NCBI GenBank assembly: GCA_021495925.1
Contig: JAKEKT010000151.1
Span: 1 to 53,279, forward strand
Source of the DNA: Diplodia intermedia
Taxonomy: Eukaryota > Ascomycota > Dothideomycetes > Botryosphaeriales > Botryosphaeriaceae
Direction: 5' to 3'
Length of the DNA stretch: 53,279 nt
The translations under genes and the position numbers were made by a program. The notes under the pieces are model-generated. The model made no database searches and was not told where the DNA came from. It saw only the letters and a list, made by a program, of their open reading frames with translations. This document shows, piece by piece, positions 21,243-30,709 of this stretch (positions are counted from its first letter, which is position 1; every line of letters begins with the position of its first letter).

Positions 21243-23673
21243 ATGGCTCGCGTGAAGACGACATACGGCAAGCGCCCAAACGCGAACTCCGCCTTCGCCG
21301 ATCTCTGGTCGAGCCCGGACAGAGCCGCGCCCAATCCCAAGCCCGCTTCCACCGACGCCGTCGACAATATCACAACCACCCTTGACAGCCTGGACATAGG
21401 AGAGAGGGAGAAGCGGGACAAGAAGGAGAAGTCTAAAAGGGAGAAGCGCGACAGGGCAGCCCTGCAGGCCATTGATGGCAATGCCGTCTCACCCACTGCC
21501 AGGTCCGAGAACCTGAGCAAGCTGGACCATGGCGCAACCAAGAAGCCCGCCGCAACAGTCGTCCCAAAGACACCGCAGAGGATGAAGAAGCTGCTGCCAA
21601 AGAAGAAGGCCGCGCCCATCGAGCAAACGCCCGCCGAGCAAACTCCCCAAAGCGAGCGCAAACGTCGGCGAGGAAAACGCGCCATTCCCTCCATCCGTCT
21701 GGACGACGACGGCACCGCCATGGACGAGCCCGCCAATCCCGAAGCCCTCCACCCGTCACCTCAAGAGCACAGTCACCACCAAAAACCACGATCCCGCGCC
21801 CTATCCAGCCCGCAGCCCACCCGCTCCGCCGACCTCCTCCCCGCCGGCACCACCACCACCACAACCCAGCGTCGCAGCAGATCCCCCTCCATCCTCGTCA
21901 CCCCCCGCAACAGCCACAAGCCCTCCGCGCCTCCAGATCCGCTCGTCGCGCACACCAAACCCCTCCTCCGCCTCTGCGCCGACCGCCACGGCCGCAAGGC
22001 CCCCACGCCCTTCTCCCAATGGGCCGCGGCGCTGTCGCCGTACTTCTCCGTCGCCAAGATCGCCGAGGCGTCGTACGGCGAGGTGTACCGGCTGTCGCTG
22101 CGGGACCGCGAGCAAGTGGGGCTAAGCGCGTCGGACGAGTCGGTGTTAAAGGTAATTGCGTTGAAGCCGCCGATAAAGAAGGGAGCCGGGAGTAAGACGA
22201 AGAAGAAGAGGAAAACCAAAGCGGAGCGGTTAGCCGAGGAGAAGATCGAGGGGATGAGCAGCGTGGAGAGCGTCGCGGGCGAGATCCGGCTGCTGCAGCG
22301 CATGGCGCACGTGCCCGGCTTCACCAACTTCCGCGACGTGCGCGTGCTAAAGGGGTGCCCGGCCGAGTCGTTTGCGCGGGCGTGGAGGGAGTGGAACGAC
22401 GGCCGCGAGGAGGAGAAGCGGAGTATATTTCCCGACCCCGCGGCGCGGGGCAGCTACGACGACGACCAGCTGTGGGCCGTCATCGAGATGCAGGATGCCG
22501 GGACCGATTTGGAGAACGTGAGGATGGAGCATGTCGGCGGCGTGTTTGGCGTCTGGGACATCTTTTGGAGCGTGGCGCTGGCGCTGGGCAAGGGCGAGGA
22601 GGAGGCCAGGTTCGAGGTGAGTTATCGTCGTCCGATCATCATCGTGTCGAGCCAGAAGAACAGCACCCGTTTTCTAACAACGGCGTCAACGAAAACAGCA
22701 CCGCGACCTCCACATGGGCAACATATGCATCCGCCCCGCCAACGCCAACCGCCCCATCGCCGCCCCCTCGTCCGTCACCGACATCGGCCCCCGCAAGCTG
22801 CACTTCACCGGCCTCGAGAGCACCATCATCGACTACACGCTCTCGCGCGCGCAGATGACGCACCCGGCCGCGTCGCCGGACCCGGACGCGTCGGAAATCG
22901 CCTTCCTCGACCTGGAGGCGGACCCCGCCCTGTTCGACGGCGACGCCGAGGTCGAGTACCAGTACGACATGTACCGCTGCATGCGCGCCGCCATGTTCCT
23001 GGACGACCCGCGCGCCGACGTCGAGGGCCGGTGGGACGAGGCGCTGGCGTCGGGCAGGACGTGGGTCGGCTTTCACCCGCAGACGAATCTGGTGTGGTTG
23101 CACTTCATCTTGCATGAGATGATGAAGCAGGTGGTGGAGGGGGAGGGGGATGGGAAGGCGAGGGGGGAGACGGAGAAGGCGAAGAAGACGAAGAAGACGA
23201 AGACGAAGACGACGACGACGACGAAGAAGAAGAAGAAGAAGGCCAGCGGCAGGGATGGCAGCAAGGCCGGCAGCAGGAAGAGGACGACGACCGTCATTCC
23301 AGACTCCGACGACGACGACGAAAACGACATCGAAGCCTCCCCCTCCCCTTCCTCCTCCTCCACCATCAAAGAAGAAGAAGAAGAAGAACAAGAAGCATCC
23401 GCCGAACCCGCCGCCGCCTTCACCCAACAACTCATCGCCGCCAAGCGCCGCAAGCTGGAAAAAATCCTGCGCAAGGTCCAGAAGCTGCTCGATCCGGACC
23501 GTTGGGCCAAGAGCGGCTTGTTCTCCGTCAAAGACCTCGTCGCGCTGGCGCTCGAGCAGGCGTGGTTGGATGAGGAAGACGTCATTGCTGTTGCCGGGGG
23601 ACAGCTGCAGCAGCTTGATGAGGGAGAAGAAGGGGCGAGTTTGCTGGAGATGGTGAGGGGGATGGGGGTTTGA
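21243..23673 (+). CDS. haspin: Haspin-like histone H3 kinase
   Basis: Atypical kinase that phosphorylates histone H3 Thr3 at mitotic centromeres to recruit the chromosomal passenger complex. Two exons, 21243-22616 and 22699-23673, encode 782 aa. The N-terminal 240 residues are basic and disordered ('KKEKSKREKRDR' and similar). The kinase domain shows a glycine loop 'AEASYGEVYRL', Lys in 'VLKVIAL', the catalytic loop 'HRDLHMGNI' starting exactly at the second exon (residue 459), and 'IDYTLSR', the haspin-specific replacement of the DFG motif. The C-lobe is interrupted by a long Lys/Thr-rich then Asp/Glu/Ser-rich insertion (about residues 607-690) before the final helices ('AAKRRKLEKILRKVQKLL', 'SVKDLVALALEQAWL'). 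Family assignment is firm; the insertion is unusual. Confidence 0.92.
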
Positions 23674-24801
23674 GCGATATTCTTTTTTTTTGGGGGGGTT
23701 TTCTTTTCCCTTCAGTTCAACCTGTAAATATCCTTTGGCGAAAAAAGCCTCTCCTGCCGTATAGGAGGGACTTGGTAGTGGCACTTCAACCGAGCCGCGG
23801 TGGCGGCATGTATTATATGGAGAACATCATTTGACATCATACGCGGCACCCACCCGCTTGGGCAAATCGGAGTATATCCTTCCTTCCTTCCATCCGTTCA
23901 TCTCCCAACCAGAAAAGGACGCTTTCGTTTCCTCCTTCAGACGTTTGGGGGGCAATGATTGAAAGCAGAACGTTTTTTTTCAAAAGTTAGTCATCCTCGG
24001 GTTTTTGCAAACCGTAACACATAGACACATCAGGACGATGGGGTGGGGGGCCTGGTACCTAGACTCGAGTTTTCGAGTGTAATTACACTTCGTCGCATCC
24101 GTCTTCTGTGGACGGCGGGTTGTATTCGTAGCCATGGCGTTGTTGGAACTGAGATGTCGTTTGCTGCTGCTGCTGCGGCGTTTGCGCAGGTGAGGGCGAG
24201 CGTGTGTGTGTGGCATCGTCGGGTAGTGTGGAGGAGCATTGCAGATACCATTTTTTAAGCTCGGTATGGGCAGGCCTTTTTCTTCGTGAGATAGGTAGGT
24301 GCCTGAAAAGATCATACTTCACTAGTACGTATGTGAGATATATTGTAACGGATCAGTAGTAAGTGTGTCCGTCGTATACGCTTATTTCATCAAGGGCTTT
24401 GATGGTAGTCGAACGTTAAGTTGGGGCAGCTGCACACGGCGTCCGAAACCAGCGGCAGTACGAACTTGGAAAACACTTTTTATTCGTCCTTGTTTAACAG
24501 GTAGCGGTCTTATAGAAAACGGTTTCTCTGAATATCCCTGTCCTCCCTTCCCATCATGGTGATAATACATACCTTCCTTCCCTTCCCAAGCAAGAAGAAA
24601 ACGCCGAATCCAGGTACTTGGTGGTACTAGCCTACCAAGCGTAAAAATAAGAACCCCCGCCATAATGATACCCTCAAAACCCAACAACATTCAGCCATCA
24701 TAACCGGCGTCTTAAGGTATAAACAAACCCCACACACACACACATGCTTCTCTTTTCCCCTTCATCACACGACCTGCCTCATGCCTGCCTCCATGACTGA
24801 C
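23674..24801. other. Intergenic between convergent haspin and YEATS genes
   Basis: About 1.1 kb containing both 3' UTRs. It is more AT-rich than its neighbours, with poly-T/poly-G tracts near 23680-23700 and a CA dinucleotide run at about 24727-24745. A 102-residue minus-strand frame at 24382-24690 starts with ATG but resembles nothing I know and lies in UTR position. Confidence 0.5.
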
Positions 24802-26595
24802 TTATTTCTTCTTCTTCCCTACATCCAGATCCCCGCTCGCGATCAACTCCCTCCTCCTCGCCTCGACCTTCTCCTTGCGCTTCGTCAGCTCGTCGAGCTG
24901 CTTGTCCACGTCCACCTCGGCCTGCTTGAACAGCCGGATGAACGACTCCTCCATCTGCTTGCTGTAGGGGTTGCGCTCGGTGCCGCGCTCGGGCAGCTCG
25001 ACGCTGCGGTCCTCCTGGCCGGCGGCCTTCCTCTGCGCGGCGGCCTGCGCGGCGGCGGCCGCCGCGCCCTTGCCCTTCCCTCTGCCGGTTCCCTCGGGCG
25101 GCCATTGGCGCTCCTCGTCCGTGAGCGCGGCGTAGAGCACCTCGGTGGGCTCGTTGAACTCGATGAAGTCGAGGATCTCGGCCTTGACGAGGTTGGCGTT
25201 GCGCTGGCGCTCGGCGATCTCGGGCGGGCCGTACGGCTCGAGGTAGAGGTAGTGCGAGCGCACGGCGTGCTTCTCGCCGACGAAGGGCTGGAAGTAGAGG
25301 CGGATCTCGACGGTGAAGCCGCCCCAGCCCGTCTCGCGGACCTCGAAGGGCGGGTTGGCGATCACTGGGGAAATCGATCAGCGTCAGTCCGGCTTTTTCT
25401 CTCAAAAGTTTTTATATATCGCGTGGCACATACTCCTCTTGTTGTTCGGATACGTCTCGTGCAAGCTGAATTGCACCTTGTTCAGCCAGGTGCTCATGTC
25501 CGGGCCGCCGTCCACGTTCTCGACGTACACGCGCCATCCGGTCGTGTGGTCTTCGGGGATGCCCGGCGGCCTGTTCTTCTCGTCCAGCTTCCACGCCTCG
25601 GAGCCGATGCGGAAGGCGCGCGTGATCTTCACGCCCTTGACGCGCTTCTTGTCCGACAGGCCGACCATGGCTGTGTAGGGCGTGGTGGGGGTCGAATTGA
25701 GCGTGGCGGTGCGCCGGTGGCGGGCGCTCGGGGGAGCCGAGGTGTCGATGTGCGGGAGCGACTGGGCGTGCTGGTGGCGCGCGGCGGGCGGGTGGTGGTG
25801 GTGCGGGGCGGCGCTGGTGCTGTGGCTGTGGTGGTGCTGGTGCTGGGCGGTCGTCTTCTTGCGCGCAGAGGCGGTGCTGCTGTCGTCGCCGACGCCACCG
25901 CTGCTGGCGCGGTGCGGGAGGGTGGTGGTTTCCGGGGCGCTGCGCTTGCGGCCGGCGGAGCCGCTGGTCTGGGAGAGCGGGTGCGAGCTCTTGCGGCGGT
26001 TGCGCGCCGTGTCCTCGTCGTCGGACGACTTGGGCTCGGCGAGCGAGACGTTGCGGCTGTGGGTGCGGCGCTTCTGGTTGGCAGGCTCCCACACGCCGGG
26101 GGCAAAGTCGCCGCGCAGCTCGGCGGGGATGAGCTCGATGGGGATGCTGCTCTGGGCGGTCGGGGTGCGCGAGGGCGTCGGGCGGGCGGAGGAGCTGCTG
26201 CGCTTGTGCCTGGGGGCGGCGGAGTCTAATTTTTCAGCGTGCTGGGCGGCGATGGAGGCGGGCGTGTGGGCGCGGGGCGCGGGCGAGGCGGCCTGCGGCG
26301 TACCGTGGGCGTCGGCGCGTCTGGCAGGGTCCTGGGCGGGCGGTGGATTGCTGGACGGGGCGAGGGCGGGCGGCTGGGCGCTGCTCGAGGTTGCGATCGA
26401 AGAGTCGTGCGGCGGGCGCGGGCTGTCGGCTACGCCATTGCCTGCACTAGAGCGCGGATGCGCAGGCTCGGCGGAGGAGGCCTGCGACGCGAGGGCGGGC
26501 TTGCTCGACGCGTCGGACGCGTGCTGCTGGGCGGGCAGCGCGGGCTGGGGGGCTTGGTGGTGGTGCAGCGAGGGCTGTGGTGTTTCCGACGGCAT
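24802..26595 (-). CDS. YAF9: YEATS-domain chromatin protein (Yaf9-like) with long N-terminal extension
   Basis: Histone acyl-lysine reader shared by the NuA4 acetyltransferase and SWR1 remodelling complexes. Model: complement of 25434-26595 and 24802-25364 (69-nt intron; the junction restores 'KRMIANPPFEV'), giving 574 aa. The YEATS domain begins at about residue 316 ('KRVKGVKITRAFRIGSEAW') and includes 'DHTTGWRVYVENVDGG', 'NKVQFSLHETY' and 'WGGFTVEIRLYF'. A C-terminal Lys/Glu coiled coil ends in KKKK. Normal Yaf9 is about 225-270 aa and begins close to the YEATS domain. An internal ATG at 25668 with good context would give 265 aa. The 309-codon upstream part is Ser/Pro/Ala/His-rich, stays in frame and has strong G/C third-position bias, so I take it as coding. 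Use of the upstream start is less certain than the YEATS call. Confidence 0.85.
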
Positions 26596-26695
26596 GCTTG
26601 GCGCTCCAATGAGGTCAGGATGCGGCGCTGCGATCTGGAGCTCTCTAGAAAAGGCGTGGAGCTCGCAGGCCGCCCGGAACAACAACAACAACACA
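26596..26695. promoter_or_regulatory. 100-bp bidirectional promoter, YAF9/COQ11
   Basis: Only 100 bp separate the upstream YEATS ATG from the COQ11 ATG, with AACAACAACAACAC leading into COQ11. If the YEATS gene uses its internal start at 25668, the promoter space would be about 1 kb. Confidence 0.5.
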
Positions 26696-28005
26696 ATGGC
26701 GTCGTCGACTGCGAGGAAGATAGTGGTGTGCGGAGGCAATGGCTTCCTTGGTACGTGCTTGCTTTAAACCACGCGCAGCCATGAGCTGCTCCACCGCCGA
26801 GACTCAGAGCCACGACTGACGGCCCGCTCCCACAGGTTCACGCATCTGCAAGGCCGCCGTCCACCGCGGCTGGGCCGTGACCTCCATCAGGCACGTCGAC
26901 TCCCCGACACCCTCCTCCCGCCCCTCCGCCCCTCCTCGCTCCTCGCTCCTCACCCCGTCTCTCCTCGCTCCCCAATGCCCCCATCGACGCGTCGCCGGCC
27001 CCGCGACTCCCTGACCCCTCGACTCCCTGCCGCCCCTCCCCCCGCTTAGGCATGACGTGCCGCCGCCGTCAAGCGCCGCCGCCCGCCTCCTGACCGCCTC
27101 AGCCCGCATCCAGCTCCCGACCGCAAACCACAAAAACTGACACGTATACCTCTGAACAGCCGCTCCGGCGAGCCCACATGGTCGAGCGTCAGCGCCTCGG
27201 CTGAGCGCCCCTCGTGGGCCGCGAACGTCCAATGGCGTCGAGCCAACGTGCTCAATCCGGACGAGTACGCCGCCGAGCTGGACGGCGCCGACGCCGTCGT
27301 GCACAGCATGGGCATCCTGCTCGAGGCCGACTACAAGGGCGTGCTGCAGGGCAAGGAGTCGCCGTTCAGCGGCCTGTCGCGCGCCTTCTCCGCCACCAAG
27401 CAGGGCAGCCAGAACCCGCTCGACCGCAAGCCCGGCGAGGAGCTGCGCCCGCAGGAGAAGGACGGCCAGCTCACGTACGAGCTGATGAATCGCGATTCCG
27501 GTAATGATGCCCTCATCTTCGCACCGTCGTCGACCGGTCACGTTGTGGGCCATTGACTGACTCGGATCCCCCCATCACAGCCATCCTCCTCGCCAAAGAG
27601 TCCTCCGCCCACAAGGTGCCCGCCTTCATCTACATCTCGGCCGCCGCCGGCGCCCCCGTCCTGCCCAAGCGCTACATCACCACCAAGCGCGAGGCCGAGT
27701 CGACCATCGCCTCGGAGTTCCCGCTCATGCGCAGCGTCTTCATCCGCGCGCCCTTCATGTGGGACTCGTCGCGCGGCTTCACCGTCCCGCTGGCCGCGGC
27801 CACGGGCGCCGCCGCCCTGGTCAACGGCGCCGTCGGCGGCCGTCTGACCTGGCTGATGGGCGCGGGCGGCACGAAGCCGCTCAAGGCGGACCTGGTCGGC
27901 GAGGCGGTTGTCGAAGCGGCCGAGGGCGGCGAGGCGCGCGGACCGGTCGAAGTGCCCGAGATCGAGACGCTGGCTACGAAGCATTGGCGCAGGAACATGT
28001 TGTAA
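26696..28005 (+). CDS. COQ11: Atypical SDR, Coq11-like (ubiquinone biosynthesis)
   Basis: Atypical short-chain dehydrogenase with an NAD(P)-binding Rossmann fold, related to yeast Coq11 of the mitochondrial coenzyme Q synthome. Four exons: 26696-26750, 26836-26890, 27160-27500, 27581-28005, encoding 291 aa. The dinucleotide-binding loop 'VVCGGNGFLGSRIC' (residues about 10-23) is split by intron 1. The conserved 'VTSISRSGEP' spans intron 2, which has a GC donor (CAG|GCACGT) and is 269 nt, with a pyrimidine-rich body and CTGAC branch site. 'FIYISAAAG' and 'KREAESTI' supply the Tyr/Lys-type active-site region. No GT donor keeps the frame and the conserved residues, so the GC-AG intron is the best reading. 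Function in CoQ is from family knowledge. Confidence 0.87.
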
Positions 28006-29151
28006 ACCCACCGACGCGACCATGTGTATCATGTTGTATGACCGTACAGCTATTTGTAGACTAGGATTGCGGGATGGAGGAGTTTGGTGGGGATCTCCTC
28101 TCAGTTCTTTGATACGGCTGTGCCGCAATCGGCGCAGCTATCAGACCACTCCTTGCTTATTATCGGCATACCGGCGTAGGTAGCCTTTGAACAGAAAGAA
28201 ATAATCCAATGATTTTATGGATCAGAAAAGAATCGTGCATCCGACCCAGCCTTTCCTCATGTCAGAGGTTCGTTCCACAGGTGACGCAGCGTATATTCCA
28301 CATCAACCTCACCACCACGCCTGGAAAGCACCATCACTGCAGCAAGGCGAGAGGCATCAATCAGGCGAGCAGGCAAGAAAAATGCAGAGTGAAACATGCT
28401 CAATTGTTCGATCATCAAAGAAAAGACTATGTAAAAGCTCGATCGGCCCTCAGATATCTCGGTTTTGTTCTCATTGGCAACTCGCCCATCGGTGTTCTAA
28501 GCCGGGGTTGTCGTCGGCTGCCATTGCGGTCGAATTTAATCTCTATCAATCATCACCGGGCGTCACCTCGAGCTGAGGCAAGAAAGAACCGGAAAAGTGA
28601 AGTTGGAGAAAAACGACGGAAACAGCAAACAAGGTGAAGTGAAGTGGAGGTCAGGTGCTGAAAGTGCTTGAGGGGAGGAGACGAAAAAAGCAAATGTGTT
28701 GCGGGTGCTGGGTGCTGGGGAAGCTGGCACTCGATCCAAGCCCGTAGGTCAAAGAGTCAAGTGTTGCTTGAGGGAAGAAAAGAGGGCTTGGTGGCGAGGC
28801 GAAGAAGAGAGGGTTTATATAGGCGTCGAAGCGGCGGGAGTGACCGCGGGCGCCACGGGGTCACTTGAGCGCCCCGTTGCCATGAGGACGGGGCAAGAGA
28901 GGAAGGAGCGCGGTGGGCGGGTGCGGCAAGAGGGAAGGAGCGCACAGGGTCCATTCACTTCTGGGGCAGGAGCCTCCGTCACCATTCGCAGTCGCAGACA
29001 CCAGCTGGACGGACGGACGCCAACTGGCCCACTCACCCGAACTAACTGACGACAGGAACTCTTCACTCAAACCCATTGAAAAAACCCAAGCTACCCAGAC
29101 TACCTATCTACGCCGTCACCCGGCCCGCCAGCGCCATGCCATGCCACACCA
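28006..29151. other. Intergenic between convergent COQ11 and RNase-like genes
   Basis: About 1.1 kb. No frame looks coding. It contains the two 3' UTRs, purine-rich stretches and an isolated TTTATATAGG element near 28814 on the plus strand. A plus-strand frame over 28913-29512 runs antisense to the RNase-like gene and has no family features. Confidence 0.5.
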
Positions 29152-30040
29152 TCACCCCCCAATCCCCCCCACCAAGCCCTTCCCCTCCGTCGGCAGCATG
29201 CCCTTCCCCCTCGGATTCACCGAATCATCCTTACACGCCGCAAACACAACCCCGCCCTGGTCCTCCTCCCCCTCCCCGCTCCGCGTGACGCACGCGCAGT
29301 ACACGGCCGACCCGAAGTCGTCGGCGACGCTGCCGATGACGACCCGCTCGGCGCCCGGCGAGCGCCCGTCGTACGTCTTGCCCTTTTGCAGCAGGGGGAA
29401 CTCGAGGTACGGCAGCGAGGCGTGGGGGAAGTCGAAGCGGTCGCCTGTTTGTTTGTTGGTCGCGGTGGGCGGCGGTGGTCAGTCGGTGGTGGTCAGTCGG
29501 TGGTGGTGGTGATTTTGGGGGGAAGAGGGGATTGGGTTGGGTTGGGTTGGGTGATGTTACGCACGGTTGTTGTGGATGTGGGGGTATTTGTCGTTGCCTG
29601 CAGCGGGGGGATTGGGCGTTAGCTTTGGGGGATTGCCGATGATGGTTGTTGCGGTTGCGTTGGATGTTTGTGTGTACTGGGCGGGGGCGCTGGAAGGCGC
29701 GGCGGTTGGATGTAGGTGGAAAGGTACCGACCCGCCGCCGGTGTTCGACTTGATATAATTCTGGATGTATGTAGAGACTAGAGTCGGCTTCGCGGATAAT
29801 GTGTACAAAAAAAAGGACTCCATGTGTAGACTTGCACGAGATGCCCACCCGGGTGGCGTCCGGCATCAATTCGTGGAAGGAGGGTTAAATAGAGATTCGT
29901 GAAAGTGTCGACACCATACCTATCGTCCTGCCCTTCTTGGCGAGCTCGAGCGCCAGCGAGGCGGCGTTCTCGATGTCGGCCTTTGAGTAATCAACGCCGT
30001 CGCAGTTGCAAACAGACGGCTCGTAGTAGATGGTCGGCAT
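29152..30040 (-). CDS. RNase T1/U2-fold protein, leaderless, catalytic His replaced
   Basis: Small 148-aa member of the guanyl-specific microbial ribonuclease (T1/F1/U2) family. Model: complement of 29920-30040, 29565-29597, 29152-29444, introns 322 and 120 nt, middle exon 33 nt. Phase-correct joining gives 'GRTIGNDKYPHIHNNRDRFDF', which lines up with the conserved 'YPHxYNN..GFDF' of RNase T1. Matching active-site residues are Y45, H47, E66 ('YLEFPL') and R85 ('GAERVVI'). The position of the second catalytic His, within 'CACVTRSG' (usual family form VTHTG), is Arg (R106). The first ATG after the TATA element gives no signal peptide, although the family is normally secreted. Enzymatic activity is therefore doubtful. 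It may be an intracellular or non-catalytic RNase-fold protein. The first-intron acceptor is the least certain point. Confidence 0.75.
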
Positions 30041-30709
30041 ATTCGCGTTTCGCTCGATTTTCACGATGAGAGAGGGGGAAAAACAAAGGCAGCGCAGGGA
30101 GAGCAAAATTACAACAGTAGCAGGGGATCAGTGTGAGTATGGATGAAGTGATATATGTATATAAGCTCACCGAACGTCGCCCCACCGAACGGGGCGACGA
30201 TCCGTACGTGAGCGGCAGGAAGCGTCAAGCGAAGAGCGTTCCCCCCCTGTGGTGAAGTGGTCGCAATCTCTCGCTCTGGTAAGTTGGCTCACGTCTCGTC
30301 GAGCGCTGACGTATGCGCCTGCATCGCGGTGCCTGCCAAGAGCGCGGGGATTGGCGCGGAACTGAGCACCCCGCGCCGCCCGCTGCCCGCGAACTGACGT
30401 CGGCGTGGCGAGCGTGCCAGGTGGTGTGGAGAACGTATGGTGCCGTATCATAGTGAGCGAAGTTTGAGGTCGATTCACTACTGAGAACAGTTGGAAAACG
30501 ATCGAGGTGTTATTTGGTCATCTCTCGCAACTTTTTTTTTCTTTGGTAGATTACTTCCCCCCAGTTGTTCATGCCTGGATGTACACCTCTTTCAAACTAC
30601 CCATCCTCCACTACTGTTGCAATACTAAGCGAACCGTCCCTCGTCTAATCTTGAAGAACCCATCAAACGCCCCTCCAGCGAAAAAAAAAACACACGTCAT
30701 AAAAACCCC
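30041..30709. other. Intergenic: RNase-like promoter and SQT1 3' UTR
   Basis: Contains the minus-strand promoter of the RNase-like gene (TATA element at 30151-30165) and the 3' UTR of SQT1 at the right end (A/T-rich, poly-T at about 30531-30540, poly-A at about 30681-30690). No ATG lies between the TATA element and the RNase start, and no other gene is supported. Confidence 0.55.
30151..30165 (-). promoter_or_regulatory. TATA element for the RNase-like gene
   Basis: Minus strand reads CTTATATACATATAT, about 115 bp before the ATG at 30040. The intervening leader is T/C-rich and has no ATG, which fixes the choice of start codon. Confidence 0.6.

Noticed and set aside
24382..24690. 102-codon minus-strand ATG frame with a hydrophobic N-terminus
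   Set aside because: Lies in the convergent 3' UTR space between haspin and the YEATS gene. AT-rich, no homology recognised and no promoter element.
24781..26229. 482-codon plus-strand open frame over the YEATS gene
   Set aside because: Opposite-strand shadow. The minus frame carries the YEATS motifs and the third-position G/C bias.
25682..26767. 361-codon plus-strand frame that includes the COQ11 start
   Set aside because: Only its last part (from 26696) is COQ11 exon 1. The upstream part is a shadow of the YEATS N-terminal extension.
28913..29512. Plus-strand frame downstream of a TTTATATAGG element
   Set aside because: Runs antisense to the RNase-like gene, with composition typical of random GC-rich sequence. 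The TATA-like element alone is not evidence.
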